A stretch of 64,000 nt of DNA from Echinarachnius parma (Eukaryota > Echinodermata > Echinoidea > Clypeasteroida > Echinarachniidae): assembly GCA_037951105.1 (NCBI GenBank), contig JBAMJV010004365.1, forward strand, positions 78,156-142,155, written 5' to 3'. The position numbers and the translations under genes were made by a program. Below are positions 45,544 to 57,224 of this stretch, in pieces. A model generated the notes under the pieces. The model was not told the DNA's origin and did no database searches. It saw nothing but the letters and a program-made list of their open reading frames with translations. Each line of letters opens with the position of its first letter. Position 1 is the stretch's first letter.

Positions 45544-46027
45544 GGGGCCATCTACAAAGTACGTACGCACGATAGGGGGGAGGGGGGGGTTGGCGCCGAT
45601 GCGTACGCCTGCGTACAGGGGGGGAGGGGTGGTCTCACCGTTTGCGTACGCAAAAAAGCATACGCAGTTTTTTGTGTCTGTACTATACCCGGGCTCGAAG
45701 TTCCACGACGTATTAACAGGTAACCTGTCCCTATAGGCCTACTAGTACTAAACTTTGCAATCCCCATATCTAGAGTTAATACTAGACCCATCAGGTTCCA
45801 GTTGGGTGCACTCTTCCATTGAAACAGAGGAGATACACGCAAAAAACAGTGTTTGAAAACTGCGCATGTACTGGAACTGAATCCGAAAATTTGCGTATGT
45901 GCGTACAGGGGGGGTGGGGGGGGGGGGGGGGGGGGGACCACATGCGTACGGTGTGCGTACAGGGGGGGGGGGGGAGGGGGGGTCAATTTCGGACCAAAAT
46001 ATGCGTACGTACTTTGTAGATGGCCCC
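45544..46027. mobile_element. 484-bp TIR MITE rich in GCGTACG and G runs
   Basis: Ends GGGGCCATCTACAAAGTACG and the inverse complement (CGTACTTTGTAGATGGCCCC), about 26-bp perfect terminal repeats. Subterminal GCGTACGC units alternate with G or C runs up to 21 bases. Flanks suggest a TA target. The long frames on both strands arise from the runs. Confidence 0.8.
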
Positions 46028-46935
46028 TAGAGTGGTGTGCCAAGCATATCGATGGTGCCAATCTTCCGAGGCACGTATTTGGCATGGAATATGAAATTGA
46101 CTGGTTGAATCTGGTACAATCTGTATCATGGCAATCATGATAATTGTACGGGCAAAATTATGCCGGGGCTGGGGAGTGCTGATTTTGTTACTTGTTGTTC
46201 GTTATAATTATTTTTTTTATTTACCTGAATGCAACAACAGCAACAACAACAAAAAAACATGTTTCGCCGGAATTTGGTAGCCCGAAGGGTCCGAAGATGT
46301 CACGTTTTGCCAGAATATTGCCTTTTGAAAACGCTTGTCGCCATCTAGCGGCCAAGAGCGTAAACTCAATATATCGGGGTATAATAATACTGATCAATGT
46401 GTTGACATGTGCAAAAAGTGATGAAATTCTTGGTACAATTTGTATTTGTGTGATCTGATATGACCACGATGGCAGAGTAATGGGCGGACAGGCAAATTGA
46501 TTTGCCAACTCATTGCACTGGCTTTGTACACAGTTATAACTTTCCAGTGGCACATTAATGGGGGCTTCGGTATGTGGTATAATTAATGTGCCCGTATAGT
46601 ACGCCCACCCTGCAACATAATTTGTTCTACCCTAAACCCAAAAGCGATATTAAGTACCCATTTATGCTTTCTCATTATCATTATCAAAATTTACCAAGAA
46701 AGTGGTTATCCTGTGATGTTGTTGAAGCACGGAACTGGTTTCGGTTTTTCAAACGTACCTTTCGTTAAAAACATATACGATTGAAGTGTCCGGATTTTTA
46801 ATTATCCACTGGAAAGTTATAACTGTGTACAAAGTCAGTGCAGTAACAAAATTACCATGCGGGGATGCGCCTGGCAAAGTGCTATAGGTGGCTGCCACCC
46901 CCACCTCGAGAAAGACTATAATTATAAGCTTTCAA
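46028..46935. other. Intergenic with a degraded family S MITE
   Basis: Segments at 46395-46440 (GTTGACATGTGCAAAAAGTG) and 46745-46850 match family S ends. Rest not recognised. Confidence 0.45.
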
Positions 46936-48790
46936 TTAAAGGGGTAGTACAGTTTTGGTAAGGCTGAGCTTTAGTAACCAAACCTGTACAATAACATTAC
47001 AAACTAATAGACTAAAAGTCCACCATGATCGAAAGGTATAGAACATTACAAACGACTAAGTAAAAAGCCTGTTATCATAAAATAAAAAAGAGCCATTCAA
47101 ACACAAGAGGGCGCTTTAAAAAAAGCATTGTTTCAACCATTTTTAATACAAAATTATGCATGTCCCTGATAGCAGACTGACGTCTTTATGACGTCTTAAT
47201 TTGGTCGTAAACTGGTAAACACGTCATATGTCGTACAAACGATCAGAATACGACGTCATTATGACGTATTTTAAAGACCATTTTTGACATGATGACTTAT
47301 GTCGTATAAAAGACGTAAAATTGACGTCATTATAACATCTTTAAATGACCATTTTTCCACTATTTATTTTTGTCGTAGGAAAGACGTAAAACGATGTCAT
47401 TATAACGTCGTTCAAAGACCATTTTTAAGAATGTATTATTGTCGTACAGAAGACATGATAACGACGTCTTTATAATGTCGTTTAAAGACCATTTTTGCCA
47501 TACGGGTTTATGTCGTATCAATAACGCTATAAAGACGTAAGTTTGACGTCTTTTCAAGACCAATTTTTTGCCATCATTTTTTGTCGTATGGACGCCCTTT
47601 TTACGACGTTAATGTGACGTCTTTCAAAGACCATATTCCAATTGTTTTTTGTCGTATGAAAGGACGTAAAAATGACGTTAATATTACATTTAAAGATCAC
47701 TTTGTCAGTATTTATTTGTGTATCGTATAGAAGACGTACAACGACGTCTTTTATGATGTCTTTGAAAAGACATTATTCATCATTTTTTGTCGTATGGACG
47801 ACCACTTTACGACGTCATTTTGAAGTCTTTTCAAGACTAGTTTTTTGCCATCATTTTTTGTCGTATGGACGACCTTTTTACTACGTCATTTTGACGTCAT
47901 TAAAAGATTATTTTTAAGTATTTATTGTGTAGTATAAAATACGTTATAACGACGTCTTTATGATGTCTTTGAAAGTCCATTTTTGCAATTAAGGTTTGTG
48001 TCCTACGGACAACATTATTAAGACGTCATTTTGACGTCTTTTCAAGACTATTGTTTGCCATCATTTTTTGTCGTATGGACGACCACTTTACGACGTCATT
48101 TTGAAGTCTTTTCAAGACTATTTTTTTTGCCATCATATTTTGTCATATGGACGAACTTTTTACTACGTCATGTTGACGTCTTTCAAAGACCATTTTTTCA
48201 CTATTTATTTTGTCATAAAAACGTCTTAAAATTGACGTCTTCATGATGTCTTTTAAAGACTATTTTTGCCATTATGGTTAGTGTCGTACGACGACGTTAA
48301 TATGACGTCATTATGATGTGTTTTCAAGACTAGTTTTTGCCATCATTTAATGTCGTATGGACGACCTTTTTACAACGTCATTGTGACGTCTTTCAAAGAC
48401 CATTTTTTCGTCATATTAAGGATGTAAAAACGACGTCATTATCACGTCATTAAAAGATCATTTTTAAGTATTTATTTTGTAGTATAAAAAGCTTTATAAT
48501 GACGTCTTTATAATGTCTTTGAAAGGACCATTTTTGCCATTAAGGTTTGTGTCCTACGCACGACAATATTAAGACGTCATTATGACATCTTTACAAGACT
48601 AGTTTTTGCCATCATGTTTTGTCGTATGAACGACCTCATTACGACGTCATTGTGACGTCTTTTAAAAAACATTTTTTCCAATTATTTTTTGTCGTATAGA
48701 CGACGTTATTACAACGTGATTATGACCTCTTTCAAAGACATTTAAACAATTATTTTTGGCGTATGGACGACCTTTTTATGACGTCAATAA

Positions 48791-49782
48791 GACGTCTTTA
48801 TGTCGTCTAAATGGCGTAATTTACGGTACAAATTGACGTCTTCAAGACGTCTTCAAGACGCCTTTTCGGAAAAAGATACGTCATTATCACGTCAAAATAT
48901 GACGTCTATATCACGGTAAACGCGGGTGAAAAATCTTCACTTTTTGACGTGAATTTACGACGTCTTAAAGACGACGTACACAAGGTGGAAATGACGTCAA
49001 ATCCAGACGTAAAAAGTGCGTCTTCTATTGACCAATAAGACGTCTTTATGTCGTCTAAATGGCGTCATTTATGGTACAAATTGACGTCTTCAAGACGTCG
49101 TAAAGACGCCTTTTCGGAAAAAAATACGTCATTATCACGTCAAAATATGACGTCTATATCACGGTAAACGCGGGTGCAAAATCTTCACTTTTTGACGTGA
49201 ATTTACGACGTCTTAAAGACGACGTACACAAGGTGGAAATGACGTCAAATCCAGACGTAAAAAGCACGTCTTATATTGACCAATAAGACGTCTTTATGTC
49301 GTCTAAATGGCGTAATTTATGGTACAAATTGACGTCTTCAAGACGTCGTAAAGACGCCTTTTCGGAAAAAAATACGTCATTAGCACGTCAAAATATGACG
49401 TCTATATCACGGTAAACGCGGGTGCAAAATCTTCACTTTTTGACGTGAATTTACGACGTCTTAAAGACGACGTACACAAGGTGGAAATGACGTCAAATCC
49501 AGACGTAAAAATCACGTCTTATATTGACCAATAAGACGTCTTTATGTCGTCTAAATGGCGTAATTTATGGTACAAATTGACGTCTTCAAGACGTCGTAAA
49601 GACGCCTTTTCGGAAAAAGAGTACGTCATTTTCACGTCAAAATATGACGTCTATATGACGGTAAACGCGGGTGCAAAATCTTCAATTTTTGACGTGAATT
49701 TAAGATGTCTTTAAGACGACGTGCACGACGATAAACGCCGTAAATTTGACATCATTTTTACCAGTGTTTGCTATCAGGGATT
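48791..49782. repeat. 248-bp tandem array, four units
   Basis: Units begin GACGTCTTTATGTCGTCTAA at 48791, 49039, 49287 and 49535, an exact 248-bp period. Each contains AAACGCGGGTG, CTTCACTTTTTGACGTGAAT and several GACGTC/ACGTC sites. Confidence 0.95.
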
Positions 49783-49984
49783 CATTATTGGCTGTAGGCC
49801 ATGTTGTTGGATCATACATAAGCCATATATGGTTTATGTTGGAACTGTGTATGACACTAAATACAATATTTATGTGGGAGTGGTGCATATTTATTAGTGC
49901 GTCAATTATTTGCTTTCTTCGTGAAAAATATATCAAATCATAACACGCTTTCCCAGAAGCAGTTAATCTTAAGCCCGAATTTCC

Positions 49985-50580
49985 TATCTAGGTATGCACC
50001 AGATTGCACAATTTCAAATTCATAAATGCAAAATCTTTCTTACCTTGGGAGGGGGATACCCCCTCCCAAACCCTCCCAAACCCTCCCAAACCCTCCCCCT
50101 CCCTCCCTGCCCCAGCCCTCAGGCGCTTCGCTCCATCGGGACTCATTATTGGCAGTGTGTTGTTGGATCATACATAATGTTGCATAATTATGGTTTATGT
50201 TGTGTTGTGTGTGTGTGTTTTGGGGTACATATTTATTAGTGTGTCAATTATTTGTTTTCTACGTGAAAAATATATTAAAATTTCTGGTCGATCAAATCAT
50301 ATCACGCTTTCCCAAATACAGCCGAATTTCCTATCTAGGTATGCATCAGATTGCACAATTTCAAGTCCAAAAATGCAAAAACTCCCTACCGTGGGAGCTA
50401 GGGGGGACACCCCCCTCCCACACCCTCCCCCCGCTCAGTCGCTTCGCTCCCTCGCAATGTCTCACTCTCACCTCTGGCTCAAACTTGGCAACCCAGAGTG
50501 TGGTTGGGCATGAGCCCCTATACACCAAAATTGTGAGCCCCCTTGGGGTTTTGCCCCCCCCCCCCCCCCCCCCCAATCCA
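49985..50580. repeat. Two copies of a dispersed repeat with GGGAGG/CCCTCCC blocks
   Basis: Copies around 49985-50150 and 50330-50470 share TTTCCTATCTAGGTATGCA and a GGGAG run before CCCTCCCAAACCC-type repeats and CGCTTCGCTCC. Related to 17975-18050. The frames of 107 and 138 residues over it are not supported. Confidence 0.65.
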
Positions 50581-51571
50581 AAACTGCTTCCGGCGCGCCT
50601 GCCTCTGACCTAATAAAACAAATATGCAATTTAGCTGATTATCTGTATAATGCTAATACAACAAATTGTCAATGTTGCCAAGGTAACATTGCTAAATTAT
50701 CTAAAGAAACCTTTAAGCACATGATAAAAAAACAAACAAATATTGGACTGTCTACAACCTATTATCGCCTACAGGAATAATTCATCATCGATTATAAACG
50801 ATAGTATCAAAGTGGAAATAACCCAATGATCCCAAGGTGGTATTTTGCTTAATTTTCTAAAGAAACCTTTTAGAACATGAATAACAAAAGAAAATACAGT
50901 AGGACTTATGATTAACTTCTTCAGGTCTAATGGATACAGGATTCATTCATGATCGATTATAAACGATCGCATTAGAGTGCAAAGTAAAATTCCAATTTGT
51001 ATAACTATTTACATTGAAAACATTGTTATTATGATCTTGTTTTTGCAGATATTAAAACTAATATAAATACCAACCTGTTTTTAATATTTTCAACATGATT
51101 TGCAAATTAATTATTTAGGCATCAACTCTTTGAAATACTAAACATTCAATACTAACCATTTAAATCTCACATACTAAGAAGCGGGATATATATACGGAAC
51201 CTATACGACAACTGATCAGTAAGGTGTTAGACGTAGGTTATAGGATAGGTTAAGGATTTAGGAATAGGATAGGATTATGTGTTACATGTTATAAAAGTGT
51301 TGACTGTGGAATATACTACAAGACATAACCATCTCAATTTTTTAATTATTAATAATGTAAAAATCGCTTCAAAATATGACGTCAATACGACGTCTTTTCG
51401 TCATAAAAAGACGTCGTTAGCACGTCAGAATATGACGTCTATATGTCGTGAAACGCGGGTGCAAAATCTTCACTTTTTGACGTGAATTTATGACGTCTTT
51501 AAGACGACGTACACGACGTGAAAATCACGTCAAATCAATACGTAAAAATCACGTCTTATATTGACCAATAA

Positions 51572-52040
51572 GACGTCTTTATGTCGACTTAATAACGTAA
51601 TTAATGGAACAAATTGACGACTTAAAGACGTCATAAAGATGCCTTTTCGGATAAGAATACGTCATTATCACGTCAAAATATGACGTCTATATCACGGTAA
51701 ACGCGGGTGCAAAATCTTCACTTTTTGACGTGAATTTACGACGTCTTAAAGACGACGTACACAAGGTGAAAATCACGTCAAATCCAGACGTAAAAATAAC
51801 GTCTTATATTGACCAATAAGACGTCTTTATGTCGTCTTAATAACGTAATTAATGGTACAAATTGACGACTTAAAGACGTCATAAAGACGCCTTTTCGGAA
51901 AAAAATACGTCAATATCACGTCAAAATATGACGTCGATATCACGGTAAACGCGGGTGCAAAATCTTCACTTTTTGACGTTAATTTAAGACGTCGTTAAGA
52001 CGACGTACACGACGTAAAATGACGTAAATTTGACGTAATT
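51572..52040. repeat. Two further 248-bp GACGTC units
   Basis: Units begin at 51572 and 51820, again 248 bp apart, with the same internal landmarks as the array at 48791-49782 but more substitutions. Confidence 0.9.
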
Positions 52041-52682
52041 TTTACCAGTGTCTGCTATCAGGGGTGATGTTTTGTTGAAATAATGATTAAATACTAGAGA
52101 GATCATCAACAACTATTTAAAAATCATTTTTGAAAAAGCGTAAGCATTTTTTTTATTTTTCTAAAAATCATCGAATAAATCTGGGCCCCAGATTTATTAC
52201 GATCGGATATATTTATTGATATTTTAGCCGTTTCTGAACCGATTTAGATCAAATAAAGTTTATTCTGCTATTAAAATTGCATGCTCTTGCAAATTTTACA
52301 CTCAGTTTGTCATTATCTCACCAGCGCCCTCTATACCAAAACTACCAAAACTACCCCTTTAATGTCTTTCTGTCACCACAGAAGGGTGGGGTACCTCGTC
52401 CACTCTCCGCGAAAACTTTGCATGCGTATCAAGTATAGCAACACATTTACATACTCATGGTAATTTATGCAAATTGAGTTTTAAAAAAACTACGTTTTGT
52501 TACAATTCAGGTCTGCCAACTCAATTAGGTAAAATCAGTACAAATTGTTCATTTATTGCTGTTACAAATTAAATTTCTATATAATTTCTCATAATTCGAA
52601 GAACATTTTGCTCAAGGAGCTGGTTGTACTTCAACGAATTGATAAAGACATGTAGGCTGCATGCCCGTAGCCGGGGTGGGGT

Positions 52683-52752
52683 GGGGGGGGGGGGGGGGGG
52701 GGGGGGGGCTGCGTTGGATGCGTACGCACCCCCCCCCCCCCCCCCCCCCCCC
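52683..52752. repeat. G26 run and C24 run 20 bp apart
   Basis: G run 52683-52708, then CTGCGTTGGATGCGTACGCA, then C run 52729-52752. The middle resembles the GCGTACGC units of the MITE at 45544-46027. Could fold as a homopolymer hairpin. Confidence 0.9.
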
Positions 52753-52911
52753 AATTCAGAAAGATCCACTTTTTACCAGTCTCGGGTCCCCTTTGTTTCG
52801 GTCTCGGCCATATAAACCGGTGGTCTCGGGCAAAGATTGGTCTTGTTGACGTCCCCTCCCCCACCGCTTACATATAATAAACCATGCATATTATGTAAGT
52901 TATAACATTAA

Positions 52912-53793
52912 AGGGATAGTTGAGTGTTGGTATAGGGCCTATTTAGGGGGGCACTTCACAAAATATTTTTTGTGAGATAATGAAAAACTGACCGTCAAAC
53001 ATCGATTTTAATGACAGAATAAATTTTATTTGAACAAAATCTGTTCAGAAACGGCTGAAATATCTGTAGTATCTCGACTTCTCACTTTGTTTCTTTGTCT
53101 GTTTATCGAAATATCAGTTGTTTTCTCAATTAAATCATTTCCCCTCTACCTGTTGTTTTATTACCGGCAGTCCAGCGCTGTCCAGTGGTAATCCGATCCT
53201 TTGCTCCGCTGCCTGGAATTAATGACTTTTCCATGTGTAGCTGACCGAGTAAAAAGTTACATGCGGTGTCCAGCCTGATAACGTGTTATGCACATATAGT
53301 ATGTAACTTCAGTATTTTTGTATCACTTCCCAACACGCTCTCGAACGTTCAACACCACCGTCTTTTACTCATACGATGTCGATTTGTTAATAAAAGAGAA
53401 CTCTATATAGTGACCGTACCCTTCGTATTCAAACGTCTCCTTATTGACTATTGATATTGTTAAATATCCATAAACATATATTTATTCAAAAATTCTTCAC
53501 CAGGGGATATTTTGACTTTTTAGAAAAATAGGTTTTTAAAAAGTTGTTGATGATATCTCTATTGAATCATTATTTTAACAAAACATTAAATGCACAATTT
53601 TGTATGAAAAATGGCTAAAACGAATTATTTTTTTAGAGAGCGCCTCTTGAGTTGTAACGGCTCTTTTTGAATGATAACAGGGGTTTTACTATGTAAATTG
53701 TGTATACTTTTCGAGCATGGTGAAGTTATTATTTTGTACCGTATATTTTGGTGCAGGTTTTGGTTTTGGTTTGACCAATACTCAACTATCCCT
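52912..53793. mobile_element. TTAA MITE, family R, with ~440-bp insertion
   Basis: TTAA 52908-52911 then AGGGATAGTTGAGTGTTGG; right end ACTCAACTATCCCT then TTAA 53794-53797. Family R sequence is lost between about 53070 and 53510, replaced by unrelated DNA (CTCGACTTCTCACTTTG onward). Confidence 0.75.
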
Positions 53794-53797
53794 TTAA

Positions 53798-54199
53798 ACA
53801 AAACGACAACACTCAAACGCACACAATAGCACACACTCATACACATATTATGTTCAATATACAATCATGTACATACAAAGTACATGACTGAATATTGTCC
53901 TTTTCCATCATTTATCACTTCATGGTTGTCAGTTGTCGGTTTTTGCCAAATATAAATGTGTGATTGTCGTCCTATAAAGAATATACTAAAGATTTAGACA
54001 TAACAACACGCAGTCATTCAGATTTTACTTGTCAATCAGTAATACCAGTATTTTATTTTTCTTCATTCATTCATGGTTTGGCAACACAAAAAAAAAAGTA
54101 ATGACAAATGATGGTTTGAAGCGTATACAGACAGCTTGCTTGTCCATCGAGCGCAACTCCACTAAGCAGAGAAAATACATCGGGACTCAAACTGGAAAT
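53798..54199. other. Intergenic, nothing recognised
   Basis: AT-rich. CA-rich stretch at 53810-53880 only. Confidence 0.4.
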
Positions 54200-54530
54200 A
54201 ATTAATTTCTCAGATGTGCGCCGACGGAAAAGCTTTGGCCAGACAAAAGGGGGTTACCGCCCGACCATGCGTCGGAGCGAAATGCTCGCGCTGACAGCTA
54301 AGCGACCAATCAGAGCGCGGCGTTCGCATCAGCGAGGCGCTCTGACGGACAGGCGAGGGGCGGACAATAGCGGTGATTGGCATGTCCCCCGGGCTAGGGC
54401 AGCGGTTGTAATCCCTCGAAAATCGCCCGAGCATTTAGCGCGGCGCGAATCAAAGGGGGGCGGTGTGGATTTAGCAGACAATCAACACACCACTGTCGCC
54501 AGCGCCCCGGCTGGAACCCCGACACCCGAA
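54200..54530. promoter_or_regulatory. GC-rich block with CCAAT and TGACAG motifs
   Basis: CpG-rich compared with its surroundings. Holds CGCTGACAGCTA (about 54289-54300), a CCAAT box within GACCAATCAGAGCGC (54305-54319) and a second inverted CCAAT (GATTGG) near 54375. Both motif types recur in the Sp5-like promoter at 57400-57450. May be a downstream enhancer or a separate promoter. The 178-residue frame here has no family resemblance. Confidence 0.3.
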
Positions 54531-54752
54531 CCCGTTGTTTGCTTGGAGAGTCGATTTATTTACGTGACAGATAGGTCCGACACCCCTACCTTTCCAATAT
54601 GGCAAAGCAATCAATTATTTGCTATCATCGCGGTCCCGTCCCCCATACCTGTAATTTATGGGTACTATTATCAGGGCTTATTGCTATCTGGTAGTTCCAG
54701 ACAGGAAATTGAGTTTACCACTGTGTATTGTCAACTGGGCTGTTCAGAATAG

Positions 54753-55777
54753 ATAAGGGTGCATGGACTTTTCGTATAATTGGACTTGATGAGCTTTGTT
54801 GTTGTTGTTTTTTAACCCCATCCAATTAAAAAATGTTTATTGTATATATCCTGTAATAAATTATTATTTAATTCATGGAATTCGAGTAAAGAAAGTATAT
54901 AGTTTATGTATATATTTACTTTATGCATGATCAGAAATAATCATGTTATAATATCCATGTATTCAATGTGTGACTATGGAATATGAGTACAGTGATACAG
55001 CTACAGTCAAGATAAAATGATTTATCAACCATATAATGGTTCATATAGACTAAAATGGTCACGATTTGGGTTTACTCTTTGTGTGGATGAAGACATATAG
55101 TCCAGGTAGTAAATTGATCAAGGAGTTGTAATTGTTAATTTGTGTGATATTAGCAATGCACCCCCTGGCTAAGTATTTTACCCAACATACTAGTGAACAT
55201 ATTCACCATATACCAAATATACTTGCACACCACAACACAATTCACACCTGTACTTGTTTTACAACAAATTTACTTTTCATACGGCCACAAACAATCAAAC
55301 AGTTATTGCATAACATTCGTAGTCGTACCACAAACGAACTTGCAGTTTCTAGTTGCACACCACAAACTTTCTTGCATACTATTTGCCTATTACATACTAC
55401 AAACACAAACATACATTTATAGGCATACCACAAACGTACGTACTTGCATAATACATTGAGACAAACATAATTATACTTGTTTATTATATTATATACCACA
55501 AACAACCACATCCTTAAAGTAATTTTGCAGATACATGTGGTAACAATCTACATGACTTGTCATAATCTTTCCTGAGGCTGAAACATAACAGGGAAGTGGA
55601 AGTTCACTTTATACCCTGAACACCACACACTGGCGCATTACAAGTCATACCGACACAATCCACTAATATAGTCATGCAAAACATTGGCAAGCAATCACAC
55701 AACAACTAAGAAAAAAGAAAAAATAACTATTATAGGCAATGATATTCAGTTTCAATATTTCATGCAAAAACGCATGG
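54753..55777. other. Intergenic, no gene recognised
   Basis: AT-rich sequence. 55190-55520 is rich in CACAAAC and TTGCATA words in irregular tandem order, giving small spurious frames. Confidence 0.5.
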
Positions 55778-55783
55778 TTTATT
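55778..55783 (-). terminator. Poly(A) signal for the Sp5-like gene
   Basis: AATAAA on the minus strand, about 130 bases beyond the stop codon, a normal distance for a short 3' UTR. Confidence 0.5.
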
Positions 55784-55914
55784 ATTATATTCAAAAATCA
55801 CTTTGAATCTTTGGCAAGTGCAAAATAATGTCATAATATTATGCTTTCTGTAGCTAGCTGTGTTCAAGTTTGTCTTTCACTGTTCGCGAGAGTTCAAGTT
55901 CAGTTTCTGTGCGC

Positions 55915-56850
55915 TCAAACGGAAACGACATCGATATCCTCATCGATCTCGTGTTTCTTGAGCAGCCTAGTGATGTCGTACGCAGTGCTGCGTCGTTCCG
56001 TGGTCGATGGCGACTTGGCGTGGGCGGGGCGAGCGCGGATCTTCCCGTAGTGCGATGAAGCCGTCGTAACTGGAAGCTCGTGGTGGAGGTAGGTGCCGAA
56101 CTGGAACGGTGCAGCGACGAGTGGGGCCCCTGCCGCAGCGGAGGGCAGGACGTACGGCGACTGGTAGTAGACGGGTGGTAACGCTGCCATAGGCATGGTG
56201 CTGCATGGTGCGACTGGTGTGTGTGGGGGGCAACACACCTGCCCAGCGTAGCCGACGAATGGCGACATCTCGTGTACGTGGCTCGGGTGGCTGGATGGTA
56301 CCACCACGGTGTACGGCGAGTAGCGGAGGCTCGGTGCATGCAGTACGGGTTGGTGATGGAGCGGGAGTCCGAGGTGGCACGGGTACTCGCTAACGGCGGC
56401 TGGGTGGTCGCTCATGTAGCTGTAGGCGACATGCGGCGAAGTCGAAGGGACCGCTACCGGAATGGAAGGAACTCGCGGTGGCGGCGACGACGAAGTCTCG
56501 ATGCTGCTGGTTGGCGTCGTCGGAGGCGTGAGAGGGAGGCGGTAATCGGGCGAAGGGACCTTGACTTGCAGCGAAGTCGGGTGGATCTTGGTCATGATGG
56601 TAGCACCGCACACCTCTCTCTCAGCAACGACGGTCTTCGGTGCGGGCAGCTCACGGACGGGGGCTGGCGACGGCGACCGAACTTCAGTCTTGACGACAAC
56701 TGGAGTTGGTTCGGCCACTGGACTGGCGACAGGAGTGGAAGAGCGTCGCCTCATCGTTGCTCGGGCAGGAGATGGAGCACCGATTCGTTGACAGGTCGCG
56801 GCCAACATGGCGAGAGGACTGGGCTTGCCGATGTCATTGGATGCAGGTAA
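55915..56850 (-). CDS. Sp5-like gene exon 2
   Basis: 936 bp with stop TGA. The acceptor CCTCTATAG ends at 56851. Carries all but the first 11 residues. Confidence 0.75.
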   Translation of the reverse strand, partial: LPASNDIGKPSPLAMLAATCQRIGAPSPARATMRRRSSTPVASPVAEPTPVVVKTEVRSPSPAPVRELPAPKTVVAEREVCGATIMTKIHPTSLQVKVPSPDYRLPLTPPTTPTSSIETSSSPPPRVPSIPVAVPSTSPHVAYSYMSDHPAAVSEYPCHLGLPLHHQPVLHAPSLRYSPYTVVVPSSHPSHVHEMSPFVGYAGQVCCPPHTPVAPCSTMPMAALPPVYYQSPYVLPSAAAGAPLVAAPFQFGTYLHHELPVTTASSHYGKIRARPAHAKSPSTTERRSTAYDITRLLKKHEIDEDIDVVSV

Positions 56851-57069
56851 CTATAGAGGAAATACAAAAAGAACAGACATTTAGATAATGACAATGTATT
56901 TGTAATATACAAACACTAAAACATCAAGATATATCAAAGAAATTACATTTCAAACATGGCAAGAGACAAAATATGACATTATCGTTATTGACATAAGTAA
57001 TAAATTATGCAACATGAGAAATGAATTGATATTTACCTGCAAGTATTTGGTTGATCCAATTTTCTGCAT
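55915..57069 (-). CDS. Sp5-like SP-box protein without zinc fingers, 2 exons
   Basis: Exon 1 57069-57037 (11 codons, MQKIGSTKYLQ) and exon 2 56850-55915, joined in phase 0 across GTAAAT...CTATAG, give 322 residues. Residues 18-37 read DIGKPSPLAMLAATCQRIGA, an SP box as in Sp-family transcription factors; the flanking spacing, tiny first exon and LPLTPP motif at 116-121 match Sp5 best, and a later PMAALPPVYYQSPYV stretch is also Sp5-like. The middle is rich in Pro, Ser, Tyr and Val. The C-terminus is basic (RARPAHAKSPSTTERR, then ITRLLKKHE) and ends EIDEDIDVVSV. There is no Btd box (CxCPxC) and no C2H2 finger in exon 2, and none was seen in the other open frames of the window. Real gene features are a TATA box 145 bp upstream and a poly(A) signal. 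Sp5 proteins normally bind GC boxes as Wnt targets; without fingers this product could only act through partners, which is inference. The frames on the opposite strand are shadows of this GC-rich exon. Confidence 0.75.
57037..57069 (-). CDS. Sp5-like gene exon 1 (coding part)
   Basis: ATG at 57069-57067 in the context TCATCATGC, donor TTGCAG-GTAAAT. A very short first coding exon is also the arrangement of vertebrate Sp5/Sp8 genes. Confidence 0.65.
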
Positions 57070-57212
57070 GATGAAAATATTCTCAAACGGCAGAGAAGAT
57101 GAATAAAATAATCACTTCGTTATGAATGTAAAAGTAATGTTGAGAGCTAACAAGAGTCGTACGTTCTTGAGCAATGCGAGAAGCAAGTATGAATTTGATG
57201 TAGCGACTTCCA

Positions 57213-57221
57213 CTTTATATA
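57213..57221 (-). promoter_or_regulatory. TATA box of the Sp5-like gene
   Basis: TATATAAAG on the minus strand. Predicts a start site near 57185-57192 and a 5' UTR of about 120 bases. Confidence 0.7.
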
Positions 57222-57224
57222 CGG

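Larger units (their letters stand above)
47164..52063. mobile_element. 4.9-kb element built of GACGTC-palindrome arrays
   Basis: 14-bp perfect terminal inverted repeats CCCTGATAGCAGAC / GTCTGCTATCAGGG. The interrupted family R sequence gives a 2-bp duplication, GT. Three zones: 47180-48790, irregular repeats of TTGTCGTATGGACGACC and TGACGTCTTT-type units; 48791-49779, a 248-bp tandem array ending in a further right terminus (TTTGCTATCAGGG at 49767-49779); 49780-51350, a mixed centre with a dispersed repeat and a block homologous to block C; 51360-52050, two more 248-bp units. No protein is encoded. Many sites match the CRE half-site TGACGT. Confidence 0.75.
46940..52358. mobile_element. TTAA MITE, family R, split by the 4.9-kb GACGTC element
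   Basis: Left TTAA 46936-46939 then AGGGGTAGTACAGTTTTGGT; right end AACTACCCCT then TTAA 52359-52362. The family R sequence is interrupted after ATTATGCATGT (47163) and resumes at GTGATGTTTTGTTG (52064). Removing the insertion restores a MITE of about 520 bp. Confidence 0.85.

Noticed and set aside
45552..46140. 177-residue minus-strand frame with poly-Pro stretches
   Set aside because: Lies inside a TIR MITE with C runs; not a gene.
48791..49782. 248-bp array as a CRISPR or centromeric satellite
   Set aside because: Unit far too long and no unique spacers, in a eukaryote. Only four plus two units, bounded by transposon ends.
54216..54752. 178-residue plus-strand frame
   Set aside because: GC-rich region with few stops by composition. 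No recognisable domain, no splice or poly(A) evidence. Treated as a regulatory block instead.
56221..56850. 209-residue plus-strand frame opposite the Sp5-like exon
   Set aside because: Shadow of a GC-rich, Pro/Ser/Val-coding exon. The minus strand has the SP box, splice sites, TATA box and poly(A) signal.
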